Below, piece by piece: positions 1 through 7,551 of a stretch of 50,247 nt of DNA (position 1 is its first letter; each line of letters starts with the position of its first letter). The DNA lies in assembly GCA_903951425.1 (NCBI GenBank), contig CAJBBX010000155.1, positions 1-50,247 of the forward strand. Reading direction: 5' to 3'. Position numbers and translations under genes: made by a program. Below the pieces are notes generated by a model, which ran no database searches, was not told the origin of the DNA, and was given only the letters and a program-made list of their open reading frames with translations. This stretch comes from an uncultured Chthonomonas sp. Lineage in GTDB: Bacteria; Armatimonadota; Chthonomonadetes; Chthonomonadales; CAJBBX01.

Positions 1-792
1 AACCACGCGAGCATCATCGACGGATGCCGCCTGGCGGGTCTGCCCTCCGACCAGCGGCCCGTGTACAGGCACCGCGACATGAACTCGCTGGAGGAGGCCT
101 TGCAGCGCTGCAAGGCCTACGAGAAGCGCCTCATCATCACCGACGGCGTCTTCAGCATGGACGGCGACGTGGCGCCCCTCCCCGACATTGTGGAGCTGGC
201 CGAGCGCTACGATGCAGCCGTCATGGTGGACGACGCCCACGGCTCCGGCGTACTCGGCGGTGGCCGCGGCGCCGCCTACCACTTCGGCGTACACCAGCGC
301 GTCGATGTCCAATTGGGCACGCTCTCCAAGGCCGTAGGGGTCATGGGCGGCTATATCGCCGGCAGTGCGCTCCTCCGCGACTGGCTCGTGCAGCGCGCCC
401 GGCCGTTCCTCTTCAGCACGGCCCACCCACCGGCTGTGGCGGGGGCGATCCTAGCCGCGCTGGACCTGATGGAGACCGACCCGAGCTTCACCGAGCGGCT
501 CTGGGCGAACACGCGCCACTGGCAGGGCGGCCTGAAGGCCATGGGGTTCGACATCGGCGTTACCGAGACCCCCATTACGCCCATAATGACCGGCAGCGAG
601 GAGAAGGCCCTGGAGCTGCAGCGCAGGCTGATGGCCGAAGGTGTGCTGGCGCTGGCTGTGGTCTTCCCCACCGTGCCGCGGGGCAGGGCTCGCATCCGCA
701 CCATGCCCAACGCGTCGCACAGCCTCGAGGAGCTGGATGAGGCCCTGCAGACCATGGGCCGCGTGGGCCGAAGTATGGGTTTGATCGCCTGA
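1..792 (+). CDS. kbl: Glycine C-acetyltransferase (2-amino-3-ketobutyrate CoA ligase) family, 3' part
   Basis: This PLP-dependent alpha-oxoamine synthase condenses glycine with an acyl-CoA in threonine/glycine metabolism. The reading frame is open to the window edge, so the N-terminal part is missing; about 263 codons are visible. The visible part holds the aspartate that contacts the PLP ring nitrogen (VMVDDAHGSG), the Schiff-base lysine in GTLSKAVG followed by GGYIAG, and the C-terminal domain ending in GRARIRTMPN. The GTLSK variant is what I associate with glycine C-acetyltransferases, whereas BioF enzymes more often have GTLGK, so Kbl is preferred over 8-amino-7-oxononanoate synthase. No biotin or tdh genes are visible nearby to settle this. 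It ends 85 bases before trxA, which has its own promoter. Confidence 0.85.
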   Translation, partial: NHASIIDGCRLAGLPSDQRPVYRHRDMNSLEEALQRCKAYEKRLIITDGVFSMDGDVAPLPDIVELAERYDAAVMVDDAHGSGVLGGGRGAAYHFGVHQRVDVQLGTLSKAVGVMGGYIAGSALLRDWLVQRARPFLFSTAHPPAVAGAILAALDLMETDPSFTERLWANTRHWQGGLKAMGFDIGVTETPITPIMTGSEEKALELQRRLMAEGVLALAVVFPTVPRGRARIRTMPNASHSLEELDEALQTMGRVGRSMGLIA

Positions 793-806
793 GCGGCCCG
801 TTTCGG

Positions 807-836
807 TTGACTCCTCGGGAGCCGTTAGCGTATAAC
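807..836 (+). promoter_or_regulatory. Sigma-70-type promoter for trxA
   Basis: A TTGACT box at 807-812 and a TATAAC box at 831-836 are separated by 18 bases. They lie in the gap between the kbl stop and trxA and predict a start near 843, giving a short leader before the ribosome binding site. Confidence 0.65.
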
Positions 837-877
837 CCATCGGAAACGAGGGCAGTCCATCTAAGGAGAGTACTTGC

Positions 878-1204
878 ATGAGCGCCGCCAAAGCCGTCAC
901 GTCCGCCGACTTCGAGACCGAAGTCCTGCAGTCCACCGTTCCCGTTCTTGTCGATTTCTGGGCCACATGGTGTGGGCCGTGCCGCCAGATCGCGCCGCAC
1001 GTCGACGCTGTCGCCGCCGAGTTCGACGGCAAGGCGAAGGTCTTCAAGGTCGACGTAGACACCGAAGGCGAGGTCGCGGGCAAGTACGGCATCATGTCCA
1101 TCCCCACGCTGCTCTTCTTCAAGGACGGCAAGATGGTCGACCAGATCGTCGGCGCCTTGCCGAAGAAGGCTATTGCCGAGAAGCTGCAGCGTCTGGTAGA
1201 GTAG
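878..1204 (+). CDS. trxA: Thioredoxin
   Basis: Cytoplasmic dithiol-disulfide oxidoreductase that reduces protein disulfides. The 108-residue product has the usual length and one thioredoxin fold, with the active site WCGPC at residues 31-35 in the context VDFWATWCGPC and the cis-proline at Pro76 in SIPT. No signal peptide is visible, which fits a cytosolic thioredoxin rather than an exported TlpA-like protein. The ATG is preceded by AAGGAG at 863-868, nine bases upstream. The gene has its own promoter at 807-836, and the TPP riboswitch begins about 45 bases after the stop, so it is probably a single-gene unit. Confidence 0.97.
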   Translation: MSAAKAVTSADFETEVLQSTVPVLVDFWATWCGPCRQIAPHVDAVAAEFDGKAKVFKVDVDTEGEVAGKYGIMSIPTLLFFKDGKMVDQIVGALPKKAIAEKLQRLVE

Positions 1205-1248
1205 GTCATAAGTCCGGCTACTTCGTGGGCCGAGCGACAACCGAATGA

Positions 1249-1341
1249 ACGCTGGGGGTGCCGGTATGGGCCGGCTGAGACCTCGTGCTGAACGAGGAAC
1301 TCCTGGAACCTGATGCGGGTAATCCCGACGGAGGGAAGCGA
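1249..1341 (+). promoter_or_regulatory. TPP (THI-box) riboswitch
   Basis: The conserved THI-element blocks appear in order: GGGGTGCC after a P1 strand CGCT (about 1250-1253), CTGAGA at 1275-1280, GAACCTGAT at 1306-1314, GGGTAATCCCG at about 1317-1327, and GGGAAGCG closing P1 near 1333-1340. These form the pyrimidine- and pyrophosphate-sensing arms of the TPP aptamer. A perfect terminator hairpin follows within 20 bases, so control is probably by transcription termination when TPP is bound. Downstream genes are a pseudopilin, thiamine pyrophosphokinase and an SSS transporter. The last two make physiological sense for a TPP regulon. Confidence 0.93.
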
Positions 1342-1356
1342 CACTGAGGCGTCAGC

Positions 1357-1403
1357 AGGCGCCGCGCTTTTCCGGGAGGTTGCCGGTGCGCGGCGCCTTT
1401 CTT
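1357..1403 (+). terminator. Intrinsic terminator, expression platform of the TPP riboswitch
   Basis: AGGCGCCGCGC at 1357-1367 pairs perfectly with GCGCGGCGCCT at 1388-1398, an 11-bp stem. The 20-base loop can add an inner CCGG/CCGG pairing. A TTTCTT run ending at 1403 follows. It lies between the aptamer and the pseudopilin start, so termination here would silence all three downstream genes. Confidence 0.85.
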
Positions 1404-1461
1404 GCGCCAGGCCGCCAGCGACCGACAGTGGACCCGCCTCTTCCTGAAGGAGGCACAACGA

Positions 1462-2202
1462 ATGTCACGCAAGCCGAGCGCATTCACGCTCATCGAGCTT
1501 CTGGTCGTCATTGCGATTATCGCGATCCTGGCAGCTATCCTCTTCCCCGTGTTCGCCCAGGCACGCGAGAAGGCGCGGGAGACCAGCTGCACCTCCAACA
1601 GCCGGCAGGTGGGACTGCAGGTGCGGATGTACGTGCAGGACTACGACGAGACGATGCCCATCTTCTACGCCTACAACAGCAACCCGGCTTCCGGCAGGCC
1701 CGGGCATAAGGGCGTGGAGGAGCTCATCCTCCCCTACGGCAGGAACCGGCTGATCTTCCGATGCCCGGACGACATAGGCGGGCCCGCCGTGGCCGACGCC
1801 ACGTACGGTTGCCCCGGACTGGGCTCTTACCACGCTTGCTACGGCTCCAGTTATCGATTTTGCCACGGTAGCTTCAGCACCGTGGCCGGCGAGTCGAGCC
1901 AGAACAACGAGCCCTACGCCGGCGGCGATCTGGTGGCCGATGCCGCCTTCGTCGCGCCGGCCGAGACCCGCATGATGCGGGATGATATGATGGCCTTCTT
2001 CACCGACCCGCGGTTCGGCTACTCGCCCGACTACTTCAGGCAGTGGCACCCTCGGGGGGGCTCGACCATCTTCATCGACGGCCATGCCAAGTTCACCGTC
2101 AGCGCCGGCGCCTTCGACCAGCAGGTCGTCTGCGCATCGGGCGGACGGAGCGGAGACATCAACCCCGCCACAGGATCGATGTACTACTGGGGTTGCGACT
2201 AG
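1462..2202 (+). CDS. Type II secretion/type IV pilin-like pseudopilin with H-X9-DG C-terminal motif
   Basis: The 246-residue product carries a prepilin peptidase site: a short basic leader, then FTLIE beginning at residue 8 with the conserved Glu five residues into the mature protein (Glu12), then a long hydrophobic helix. The soluble part ends in the H-X9-DG motif (about residues 196-207, HPRGG to FIDG) seen in large pseudopilin families of Planctomycetes and Armatimonadota. Such proteins are inserted in the inner membrane and may assemble into pseudopili or stay as membrane-anchored surface proteins; the role here is unknown. AAGGAGG at 1447-1453 fixes the ATG at 1462; an upstream in-frame TTG at 1402 falls inside the terminator and is rejected. 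The stop is one base from the thiamine pyrophosphokinase start, so the gene is part of the riboswitch-controlled operon. Confidence 0.9.
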   Translation: MSRKPSAFTLIELLVVIAIIAILAAILFPVFAQAREKARETSCTSNSRQVGLQVRMYVQDYDETMPIFYAYNSNPASGRPGHKGVEELILPYGRNRLIFRCPDDIGGPAVADATYGCPGLGSYHACYGSSYRFCHGSFSTVAGESSQNNEPYAGGDLVADAAFVAPAETRMMRDDMMAFFTDPRFGYSPDYFRQWHPRGGSTIFIDGHAKFTVSAGAFDQQVVCASGGRSGDINPATGSMYYWGCD

Positions 2203-2203
2203 C

Positions 2204-2857
2204 GTGAGCCCGTCCCGCACAGCCGCCCGCGTCCTCATCTGCGCCAACGGCGAGCCGCCATCGGCCGCCTCCCTGGCGCGCTTTTGTGCGGCCCACGACC
2301 TCTGCATCGCCGCCGATGGGGCCGCGGATTGGATGCTCGGCATGGGCCAAGCGCCTGACCTCGTGCTGGGCGACATGGATTCGGCCTCGAAGGATGCCCT
2401 GACCTCGCTGCCGGACGGCGCAGTGGAACTCGCCCTGGACCAGGATGAGTGCGATCTGGAGAAGGCGGTTCGCTGGTGCCTCGAGCGGGGCGCCACAGCC
2501 ATCACGGTCGTGGGGGCCACCGGCCGTAGGTTCGACCACAGTCTGACAACCGTCTCGATCCTCCTTGCGCTCCACCAGGAGGCCGACCTGCGAGTGGTGA
2601 GCGGCGGCTCGGTCACCCGGGCTTGCTCAAGCCGCATGACGGTGTCCGGATCGCCCGGCGACCGGCTCTCGCTGACAGTCATGGCGCCTGCCCAGGGCGT
2701 CAGGCTGAGCGGAGTGCGGTGGCCGCTACGGGGTGAGACGCTCCTGCCAGGCTCGCGCGGCGTGAGCAACGTCATGACCGAGGCCACGGCCGAGGTCACT
2801 GTGGAGCAGGGCGTCGTGCTGGTAACGCACTTCACCGGCGACGAGCCCGAGCCATGA
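2204..2857 (+). CDS. thiN: Thiamine pyrophosphokinase (thiamine diphosphokinase)
   Basis: Transfers pyrophosphate from ATP to thiamine, making TPP, the ligand of the riboswitch upstream. About 217 residues, the usual bacterial length. Visible motifs are DGAADWML near residue 38, LGDMDS at 55-60 (metal/ATP site), DQDECDLEKA at 79-88 (the usual D-x-T-D-x-E region, here with Cys in place of Thr), and GATGRRFDH at 104-112. The C-terminal beta domain ends in a GVSN segment typical of thiamine binding. The start is chosen as the GTG at 2204, one base after the pseudopilin stop; the frame extends upstream into the pseudopilin but without homology. The stop overlaps the next ATG (ATGA), indicating translational coupling with the transporter. 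Confidence 0.93.
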   Translation: MSPSRTAARVLICANGEPPSAASLARFCAAHDLCIAADGAADWMLGMGQAPDLVLGDMDSASKDALTSLPDGAVELALDQDECDLEKAVRWCLERGATAITVVGATGRRFDHSLTTVSILLALHQEADLRVVSGGSVTRACSSRMTVSGSPGDRLSLTVMAPAQGVRLSGVRWPLRGETLLPGSRGVSNVMTEATAEVTVEQGVVLVTHFTGDEPEP

Positions 2858-4290
2858 GGGCCCGATTCGAGCCCGTCGATATCGCCATCCTGGCGGCCTA
2901 CATGGTCTTCACGCTGGCCGTGGGGTTTTGGAAGCGGCGACAGACCACAGAGCAGTTCCTTATCGGCGACCGCGCGCTGGGACTGCCCGTCTTCGTGGCC
3001 ACGCTGGTGGCCACCTGGTACGGCGGCATCCTCGGCGTGGGAGAGTTCACCTATCGCTACGGCCTGGTGAACTGGACCACGCAGGGGCTACCCTATTACC
3101 TCTTCGCCATCATCTTCGGGCTCGTGCTGGCTGCCCGTGTGCGCAAGGCGGCGCACTATACCATCCCGGACAAGCTGAACGAGGCCTACGGCAGGCCGGC
3201 GGCGCTGGTGGGCTCGGTCTTCACCTTCTTCATGGCCACGCCGGCGCCCTACATCCTCATGGTCGGGCAACTCATCACAGTGGCAACGGGCATGCCGCTG
3301 GTCTGGGCCGTGCTGGCCGGCACAGCGCTATCAGCCTCCTACGTCTACGTAGGAGGCTTCCAGTCCGACGTACGGATCAACATCTACCAGTTCTGCCTGA
3401 TGTTCCTCGGGTTCGGATTGGCCCTGCCCGTCCTCATGGCGCGCACGGGCGACCTGCCCTGGCTGAGCCGCACGCTGCCTCCGGGCCACCTGTCATTGGA
3501 CGGAGGGCTGGGCGCGGGCTACATCGCGGTCTGGTTCTTCATCGCGCTCTGGACGCTCATCGACCCAGGCTTCCACCAGCGCTGCTACGCCGCCAGGTCG
3601 CCGGGGGTGGCCAAGTGGGGCGTGCTGGCGGCCGTGGGATGCTGGCTGCTCTTCGATACGCTGACGACGACGACGGGCCTCTACGCCCGAGCCGCCATGC
3701 CGGACCTGGGCGACAAGAGCGCGGGGCTGGCCTTCCCCATGCTGGCGCAGCGCCTCCTTCCGGGAGGGGTCCGGGGGCTCTTCTATGTAGCGATGCTGGC
3801 CACCGTCATGTCCACGGTGGTCTCGTACACGTTTCTGGGCGCCATGACGGTGGGACGCGACATGATCTGGCGTGCCCGTGGCGAGACATCCACGGAGAAG
3901 GTGCCCGGCTATGCTCGACTGGGCTTCATCGCGACGTGCGGCGTGGCCATCGCCATCAGCCTCTGGCTTCCGTCGGTCGTGCGGCAATGGTGGGCCATCG
4001 GCACGGTCTTTGTTCCGGGGATGTCTTACGCCCTGCTGACCGCCTACTGGCGCATCGATGCCCTCCCGCCGCGCTGGGCGGTGGCATCCATGCTCTGCGG
4101 CTCGCTCACGTCGGCGGCCTGCTTGGCCACGGGATGGGCGGCGAAGGGCGCGGGCGCCGACGTAACCGACAGCTCTATCTTCCCCTTAGGCGTCCAGCCC
4201 ATGTACCCGGGACTGGTGGCAGGCGCTCTCCCCTGGGCGCTGGGACTGGCGACGGCGCGGCTCAGGAGACGGGCGACTCCAGCAGCGTGA
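2854..4290 (+). CDS. Sodium:solute symporter (SSS) family transporter, candidate thiamine or precursor importer
   Basis: A 478-residue integral membrane protein with roughly 12-13 hydrophobic segments and the N-terminal pattern of the SSS family (a first helix followed by KRRQTTEQFLIGDRALG, then a WYGGILGVGEF stretch). SSS proteins use the sodium gradient to import sugars, amino acids or vitamins. The substrate cannot be read from the sequence, but the gene overlaps thiamine pyrophosphokinase by four bases and lies in a TPP-riboswitch operon. An SSS-family thiamine-regulon transporter, ThiV, has been predicted in other bacteria, so uptake of thiamine or a precursor such as HMP is the best inference. 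The last 29 bases overlap the end of the convergent LD-carboxypeptidase gene. Confidence 0.88.
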   Translation: MRARFEPVDIAILAAYMVFTLAVGFWKRRQTTEQFLIGDRALGLPVFVATLVATWYGGILGVGEFTYRYGLVNWTTQGLPYYLFAIIFGLVLAARVRKAAHYTIPDKLNEAYGRPAALVGSVFTFFMATPAPYILMVGQLITVATGMPLVWAVLAGTALSASYVYVGGFQSDVRINIYQFCLMFLGFGLALPVLMARTGDLPWLSRTLPPGHLSLDGGLGAGYIAVWFFIALWTLIDPGFHQRCYAARSPGVAKWGVLAAVGCWLLFDTLTTTTGLYARAAMPDLGDKSAGLAFPMLAQRLLPGGVRGLFYVAMLATVMSTVVSYTFLGAMTVGRDMIWRARGETSTEKVPGYARLGFIATCGVAIAISLWLPSVVRQWWAIGTVFVPGMSYALLTAYWRIDALPPRWAVASMLCGSLTSAACLATGWAAKGAGADVTDSSIFPLGVQPMYPGLVAGALPWALGLATARLRRRATPAA

Positions 4291-5194
4291 GAGTGCCCGC
4301 GCAGGCGTCGAGCCGCGCCATGCAGCCAAGCGGGAAGGTGAGCGGCTGGGGCTCGTGGCCCATGGGGAAGCCTGCAACAGCAGGGACGCCCAGCGGCGCA
4401 ATGATCCCGTACCACAGTTCGTCCAGCGTAGGGCCCTTCCGCGAGAGCCGTTGCCAGCCCGTGGCGTTGCCGATGATGATGCCCGCGGCGCGGCCCAGTC
4501 CGGCGCCGCGGATCAGTTGCGTGACGTAGCGGTCCATGCGGTAGACCGGCTCGCCGACGTCTTCCAGGATGACGATCTTGCCGACCAGGTCCGGCGCCTC
4601 CCAGCACCCCAGGGACGCGGTGAGGATCGTGATGCACCCGCCCGCCAGCCGCCCCGCGGCCACTCCGGGCGTCAGCGTGCGTACCGCCGCGCCCGCCGAC
4701 GGCATGAGGTAGGGCGCCTCGAAACCCTCCACCATGGCCCAGAAGCAGGCAAGCGGCTCGGGAGAGAGCTTGTCCCCCAGGCTCGCCGCCATGAGGCCGT
4801 GGAGCGTAGGCACGCGGGTCCGGGCGGCGAAGGCGAGGTGGAGCGAGGTGATGTCGCTGTACCCCGAGAAGAGGCGCGGCGCGGCGGCCACAGCCTCCCA
4901 ATCGATGCGATCGAGCAGGCGGCACGCCCCGTAGCCGCCTCTGCTGCAGAGGACCATGGAGATATCCGGATCGGTGAGCGCCGCCTGAAGGTCGCGGGCG
5001 CGCGCCTCGTCGTCACCGGCAAGGTATCCGAGGCAGTCGTGGGCGTGCGGATAGACGCGCACGCAGTACCCTCTGGCCTCGATGGCGCGGACGCCCGCGG
5101 CGAAGCGCTTGGTCCGGACCGCGCTGGAAGGCGACACGACCGCGATGGTGTCGCCGGGGCGCAGGCGCGGCGGCGCGATGCGGCCGTCCGTCAC
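4262..5194 (-). CDS. LD-carboxypeptidase, peptidase family S66 (LdcA/MccF type)
   Basis: 310 residues, normal for S66 enzymes, which cleave the L,D bond of murein tetrapeptides during cytoplasmic recycling or, in MccF relatives, detoxify microcin C-like compounds. The nucleophile elbow is GYSDIT with Ser113. LEDVGE at about 210-215 supplies the catalytic Glu and MGHEPQ supplies His280. The N-terminal nucleotide-binding-like strand reads GDTIAVVSPSS. There is no signal peptide, consistent with a cytosolic enzyme. GTG start: the GTGA overlaps the stop of the upstream metal-binding protein, so the two are coupled. The recycling role is more likely than microcin immunity because no peptide-nucleotide antibiotic genes are present. 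Confidence 0.93.
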   Translation of the reverse strand: MTDGRIAPPRLRPGDTIAVVSPSSAVRTKRFAAGVRAIEARGYCVRVYPHAHDCLGYLAGDDEARARDLQAALTDPDISMVLCSRGGYGACRLLDRIDWEAVAAAPRLFSGYSDITSLHLAFAARTRVPTLHGLMAASLGDKLSPEPLACFWAMVEGFEAPYLMPSAGAAVRTLTPGVAAGRLAGGCITILTASLGCWEAPDLVGKIVILEDVGEPVYRMDRYVTQLIRGAGLGRAAGIIIGNATGWQRLSRKGPTLDELWYGIIAPLGVPAVAGFPMGHEPQPLTFPLGCMARLDACAGTLTLLESPVS

Positions 5195-5400
5195 GGTTCC
5201 GCCGGGAAGCCCGCCGCCGCAAGCCGTGCGGTGATGGCCGCACCGTCGGTGACGGCCTCGTCGTACTGCACCGTGACGGCCTTCGTCGCCACCGCCACCT
5301 CCACGGCAGTGACGCCGCGTAGCTTGCCCAGCGAGCGGCTAATGGAGCCCGCGCAGCCTTCGCAGTGGATGGCCGGACAGGTGTAGGTCTGCGATGCCAT
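5191..5400 (-). CDS. Heavy-metal-associated (HMA) domain protein, copper-chaperone-like
   Basis: A 69-residue single HMA domain protein. The metal-binding loop is IHCEGCAGSI with Cys13 and Cys16, followed by a ferredoxin-like beta-alpha-beta-beta-alpha-beta pattern ending in LAAAGFPAEP. This is the size and layout of CopZ-type chaperones that carry Cu(I) to P-type ATPases. No copper ATPase or CsoR-like regulator occurs in the window, so the partner is unknown. AGGGAGA precedes the ATG. The stop overlaps the LD-carboxypeptidase start by four bases. Confidence 0.9.
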   Translation of the reverse strand: MASQTYTCPAIHCEGCAGSISRSLGKLRGVTAVEVAVATKAVTVQYDEAVTDGAAITARLAAAGFPAEP

Positions 5401-5420
5401 GGTTCGTCTCCCTGTGGCGC

Positions 5421-6128
5421 TCAGCGCCAGAATCGGTACCGGAGCAGCGTCCAGACGGCCTGCACGCCGTCGGTCCAGCGGATCTTCTTCCCCTCTGCGA
5501 ACCCTCGCGCCTGATAGCTGATGGGCGCCTCAACAATGCGGTGACCGCGGCGCAGGGCCTTGGCCGTCACCTCCGGGCAGAACTCAAAGCGGCGGCATAC
5601 CAGCGGCAACGAGACCAGCACCTCCCGCCGGAAGAGCTTGTAGCAGGTGGCCTCGTCCGTCAGCCGGGCGCCGTAGAGTGTGCGCACCATGGCGGCCAGT
5701 AGCCAGTTCACCACCCTGTTCGGCAACCGCATGGCGGGCCAGCCCCGGCTGAAGCGAGTGCCGTAGACGACCGGCGCACCCGTCTCTTCGGCGGTGGCGA
5801 GGAGCTTCACATAGTCTGCCGGGTCGTACTCAAGGTCGCCGTCCTGAATGATGACGTACTCACCCACGGTATGCGGCAGGCCTGCACGGATGGCCGCGCC
5901 CTTGCCGCCATTGGCCGGCAGCAGCACCACGGTGACGGCGTCGCCCCGCGTCGCGGCCTCGGCGGCCAGCACGTCGCGGGTGCCGTCGGTGGATGCGTCG
6001 TCAACCATCACGATCTGCATCTCAACGGGCACGGCGGACACGCGCTGAAGGAGCAGCGGCAGCGTGGCCGCCTCGTTGTAGAGGGGCATGAGGACCGACA
6101 GCTTCGGGCGGCGCGTTGGGTCAGCCAC
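5421..6128 (-). CDS. Glycosyltransferase family 2 (dolichyl/polyprenyl-phosphate mannose synthase-like)
   Basis: 235-residue GT-A fold enzyme. Motifs run LSVLMPLYNEA near residue 10, VDDASTDGT at 42-50, NGGKGAAIRAG at 73-83 and the metal-binding DGD at 96-98. The CYKLFRREVL region and C-terminal KIRWTDG resemble DPM1-like enzymes that transfer a sugar from a nucleotide donor to polyprenyl phosphate. No C-terminal transmembrane helices are present, so it is the short soluble form. It could supply lipid-linked sugar for the GT39 enzyme at 10449-12125; this is an inference. GTG start sharing one base with the stop of the upstream translin-like gene (TAGTG). Confidence 0.9.
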   Translation of the reverse strand: MADPTRRPKLSVLMPLYNEAATLPLLLQRVSAVPVEMQIVMVDDASTDGTRDVLAAEAATRGDAVTVVLLPANGGKGAAIRAGLPHTVGEYVIIQDGDLEYDPADYVKLLATAEETGAPVVYGTRFSRGWPAMRLPNRVVNWLLAAMVRTLYGARLTDEATCYKLFRREVLVSLPLVCRRFEFCPEVTAKALRRGHRIVEAPISYQARGFAEGKKIRWTDGVQAVWTLLRYRFWR

Positions 6129-6793
6129 TATCCGCCCTTCGCCTCGGTCGCCTGGCGCAGCGCCTCGCGGAGCGCGTTGTTCTGCACGGTGAGCGTAAGG
6201 TCGCCCCGCGTGCGCTCCAGCACAGCCCGGAAGGCGTCGGTCGTGCGGCGGAGGCCACCGGTGATCGCATCGGGGTAGTCGAACGTCACGAGCTCGTAGT
6301 AGATGTCATCCATGGCCCGCATGACGGCGTCGGCGCCCTCGGTGCTACCTTCGCGCAGGCGGTCCAGCACGAAGCGCCGGCACTCGGAGCCAGCTTCGGC
6401 GAGGCCGTTCAGGTAGGCCGCCGGCTCCACGCCCAGCGTAGCCGGATCGGGCAGGGGCATGTTGCGCACCATGGCATAGACCGCCTCGGCCTCGACGTAC
6501 TCCTTCTGCGAGTCGTGCACGTAGCCCGCGAAGAAGAGGTCCGGGTGCTGGGCGAGGGCCTCCTTGGCACGCTCTACGGTGGCTCGAGCCTCGTCGATCA
6601 GGCCTCGGGCAGCCTCGAACTCCAGGCGATGGACGGCCCGGATGGCCCGCGACGAGATGCGGATGGTCTCGCGGCATAGCCTCAGGGCGGCTTCGCGCGC
6701 GGCGTTCTTCTGGTCCAACGCCTCGCGCAACTGGGCGGCGATGGCGTCCAGGGCGATCAGCCCATGGCCTTGATGCGTTTCATGCTGGTCCAT
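6128..6793 (-). CDS. Translin/TRAX family protein
   Basis: 221 residues, all-alpha, close in length to translin and archaeal translin-like proteins, which bind single-stranded RNA or DNA and, in TRAX, cleave RNA. Recognisable blocks are RISSRAIRAVHR (48-56 region), QKEYVEAEAVYA with Glu98 and Glu101 in the spacing of the TRAX catalytic pair, and GVEPAAYLNGLAEAGSECRR, where the usual AD acid appears as AE (Glu133). The GGLRRTTDAFRAVLERTRGDL C-terminal helix also fits. Family members in bacteria are uncommon and poorly characterised. The gene overlaps the 3' end of radC by 37 bases and is coupled to GT2 downstream. The specific function is unknown. Confidence 0.75.
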   Translation of the reverse strand: MDQHETHQGHGLIALDAIAAQLREALDQKNAAREAALRLCRETIRISSRAIRAVHRLEFEAARGLIDEARATVERAKEALAQHPDLFFAGYVHDSQKEYVEAEAVYAMVRNMPLPDPATLGVEPAAYLNGLAEAGSECRRFVLDRLREGSTEGADAVMRAMDDIYYELVTFDYPDAITGGLRRTTDAFRAVLERTRGDLTLTVQNNALREALRQATEAKGG

Positions 6794-7485
6794 CGCCCAT
6801 CTCCTATGATGATGTGGTCGAGAACGTCGATACCGATCAGCGCTCCGGCGTCGGTCAGGCGCCGCGTCACGGATCGGTCCTCGGCGCTGGGATCGGCGCT
6901 GCCACCGGGGTGGTTGTGCGCCACGATGACCGCCACGGCGTTGGCCGCGATGGCGGGCCGGAAGACGTCACGCGGGTGCGCCATGCTGCTGTCGGCGGTG
7001 CCGGTGGAGACACGCTGCACGCCCAGCACGTTGTTTCGGCTGTCCAGCATGACCATGCGGAACTCCTCCACCGCGAGGAAGCGCATATCGGGCATCAGCA
7101 GGTTCACGGCGTCCTCAGGCGCGTTCACCACGGGCCGGGCCTCCGGAGTTAGGGCAGCGATGCGCTTGCCGAGTTCAATGGCGGCGGCAATCTGGATCGC
7201 CTTCACTTCGCCCACGCCAGGCACGCGCTTCAGATCCGCGAGGCTCGCGCGGACAAGGCCGTGAAGGTCCCGGTTCTCCAGCAGTTTCTGCGCCACGTAC
7301 AGCGCACTTCGGCCCTTGGAGCCGGTCCGAAGCAGGATCGCCAGCAGCTCGGCGTTGGAGAGGCTGTTGGCGCCCTTGTCCCGGAGACGCTCGCGCGGCC
7401 TGTCCTCAGCGGGCAGGTCCGTGATGCGGACGGAATAGACGCCGGTATCTGTGCTGGTCGCCACGGTTGCGCTACTGTACCCCAT
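6757..7485 (-). CDS. radC: RadC family JAMM/MPN-domain protein
   Basis: 242 residues with the standard RadC layout: an N-terminal RadC helical region (LPAEDRPRERL onward, NAELLAILLRTG), a helix-hairpin-helix (VPGVGEVKAIQI, about 88-99) and a C-terminal JAMM metalloprotease-like domain with His190, His192, Ser200 and Asp203 in AHNHPGGSADPSAED. Despite the name its role in DNA repair is not established. The frame runs upstream to 7692 without homology. The ATG at 7485 is the likeliest start, but there is no clear ribosome binding site and a GTG a few codons in is possible. First gene of the minus-strand string running to 4262. Confidence 0.92.
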   Translation of the reverse strand: MGYSSATVATSTDTGVYSVRITDLPAEDRPRERLRDKGANSLSNAELLAILLRTGSKGRSALYVAQKLLENRDLHGLVRASLADLKRVPGVGEVKAIQIAAAIELGKRIAALTPEARPVVNAPEDAVNLLMPDMRFLAVEEFRMVMLDSRNNVLGVQRVSTGTADSSMAHPRDVFRPAIAANAVAVIVAHNHPGGSADPSAEDRSVTRRLTDAGALIGIDVLDHIIIGDGRWTSMKRIKAMG

Positions 7486-7551
7486 GGGCCCGTCGGGCGG
7501 GTATGATGCGCTCACGCCCGCCGGTTTCGGGGCGCTCCAGGAACCGTAACC

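Noticed and set aside
451-1458. 335-codon minus-strand frame across kbl and trxA
   Set aside because: Shadow frame; it spans a promoter, trxA and the riboswitch without homology.
1402-1461. Upstream TTG start for the pseudopilin
   Set aside because: It lies in the T-run of the riboswitch terminator and adds a charged leader; AAGGAGG marks the ATG at 1462.
1465-2835. Long open frame on the minus strand opposite the pseudopilin and thiN
   Set aside because: Shadow of GC-rich coding DNA; no homology and the plus-strand genes have clear motifs.
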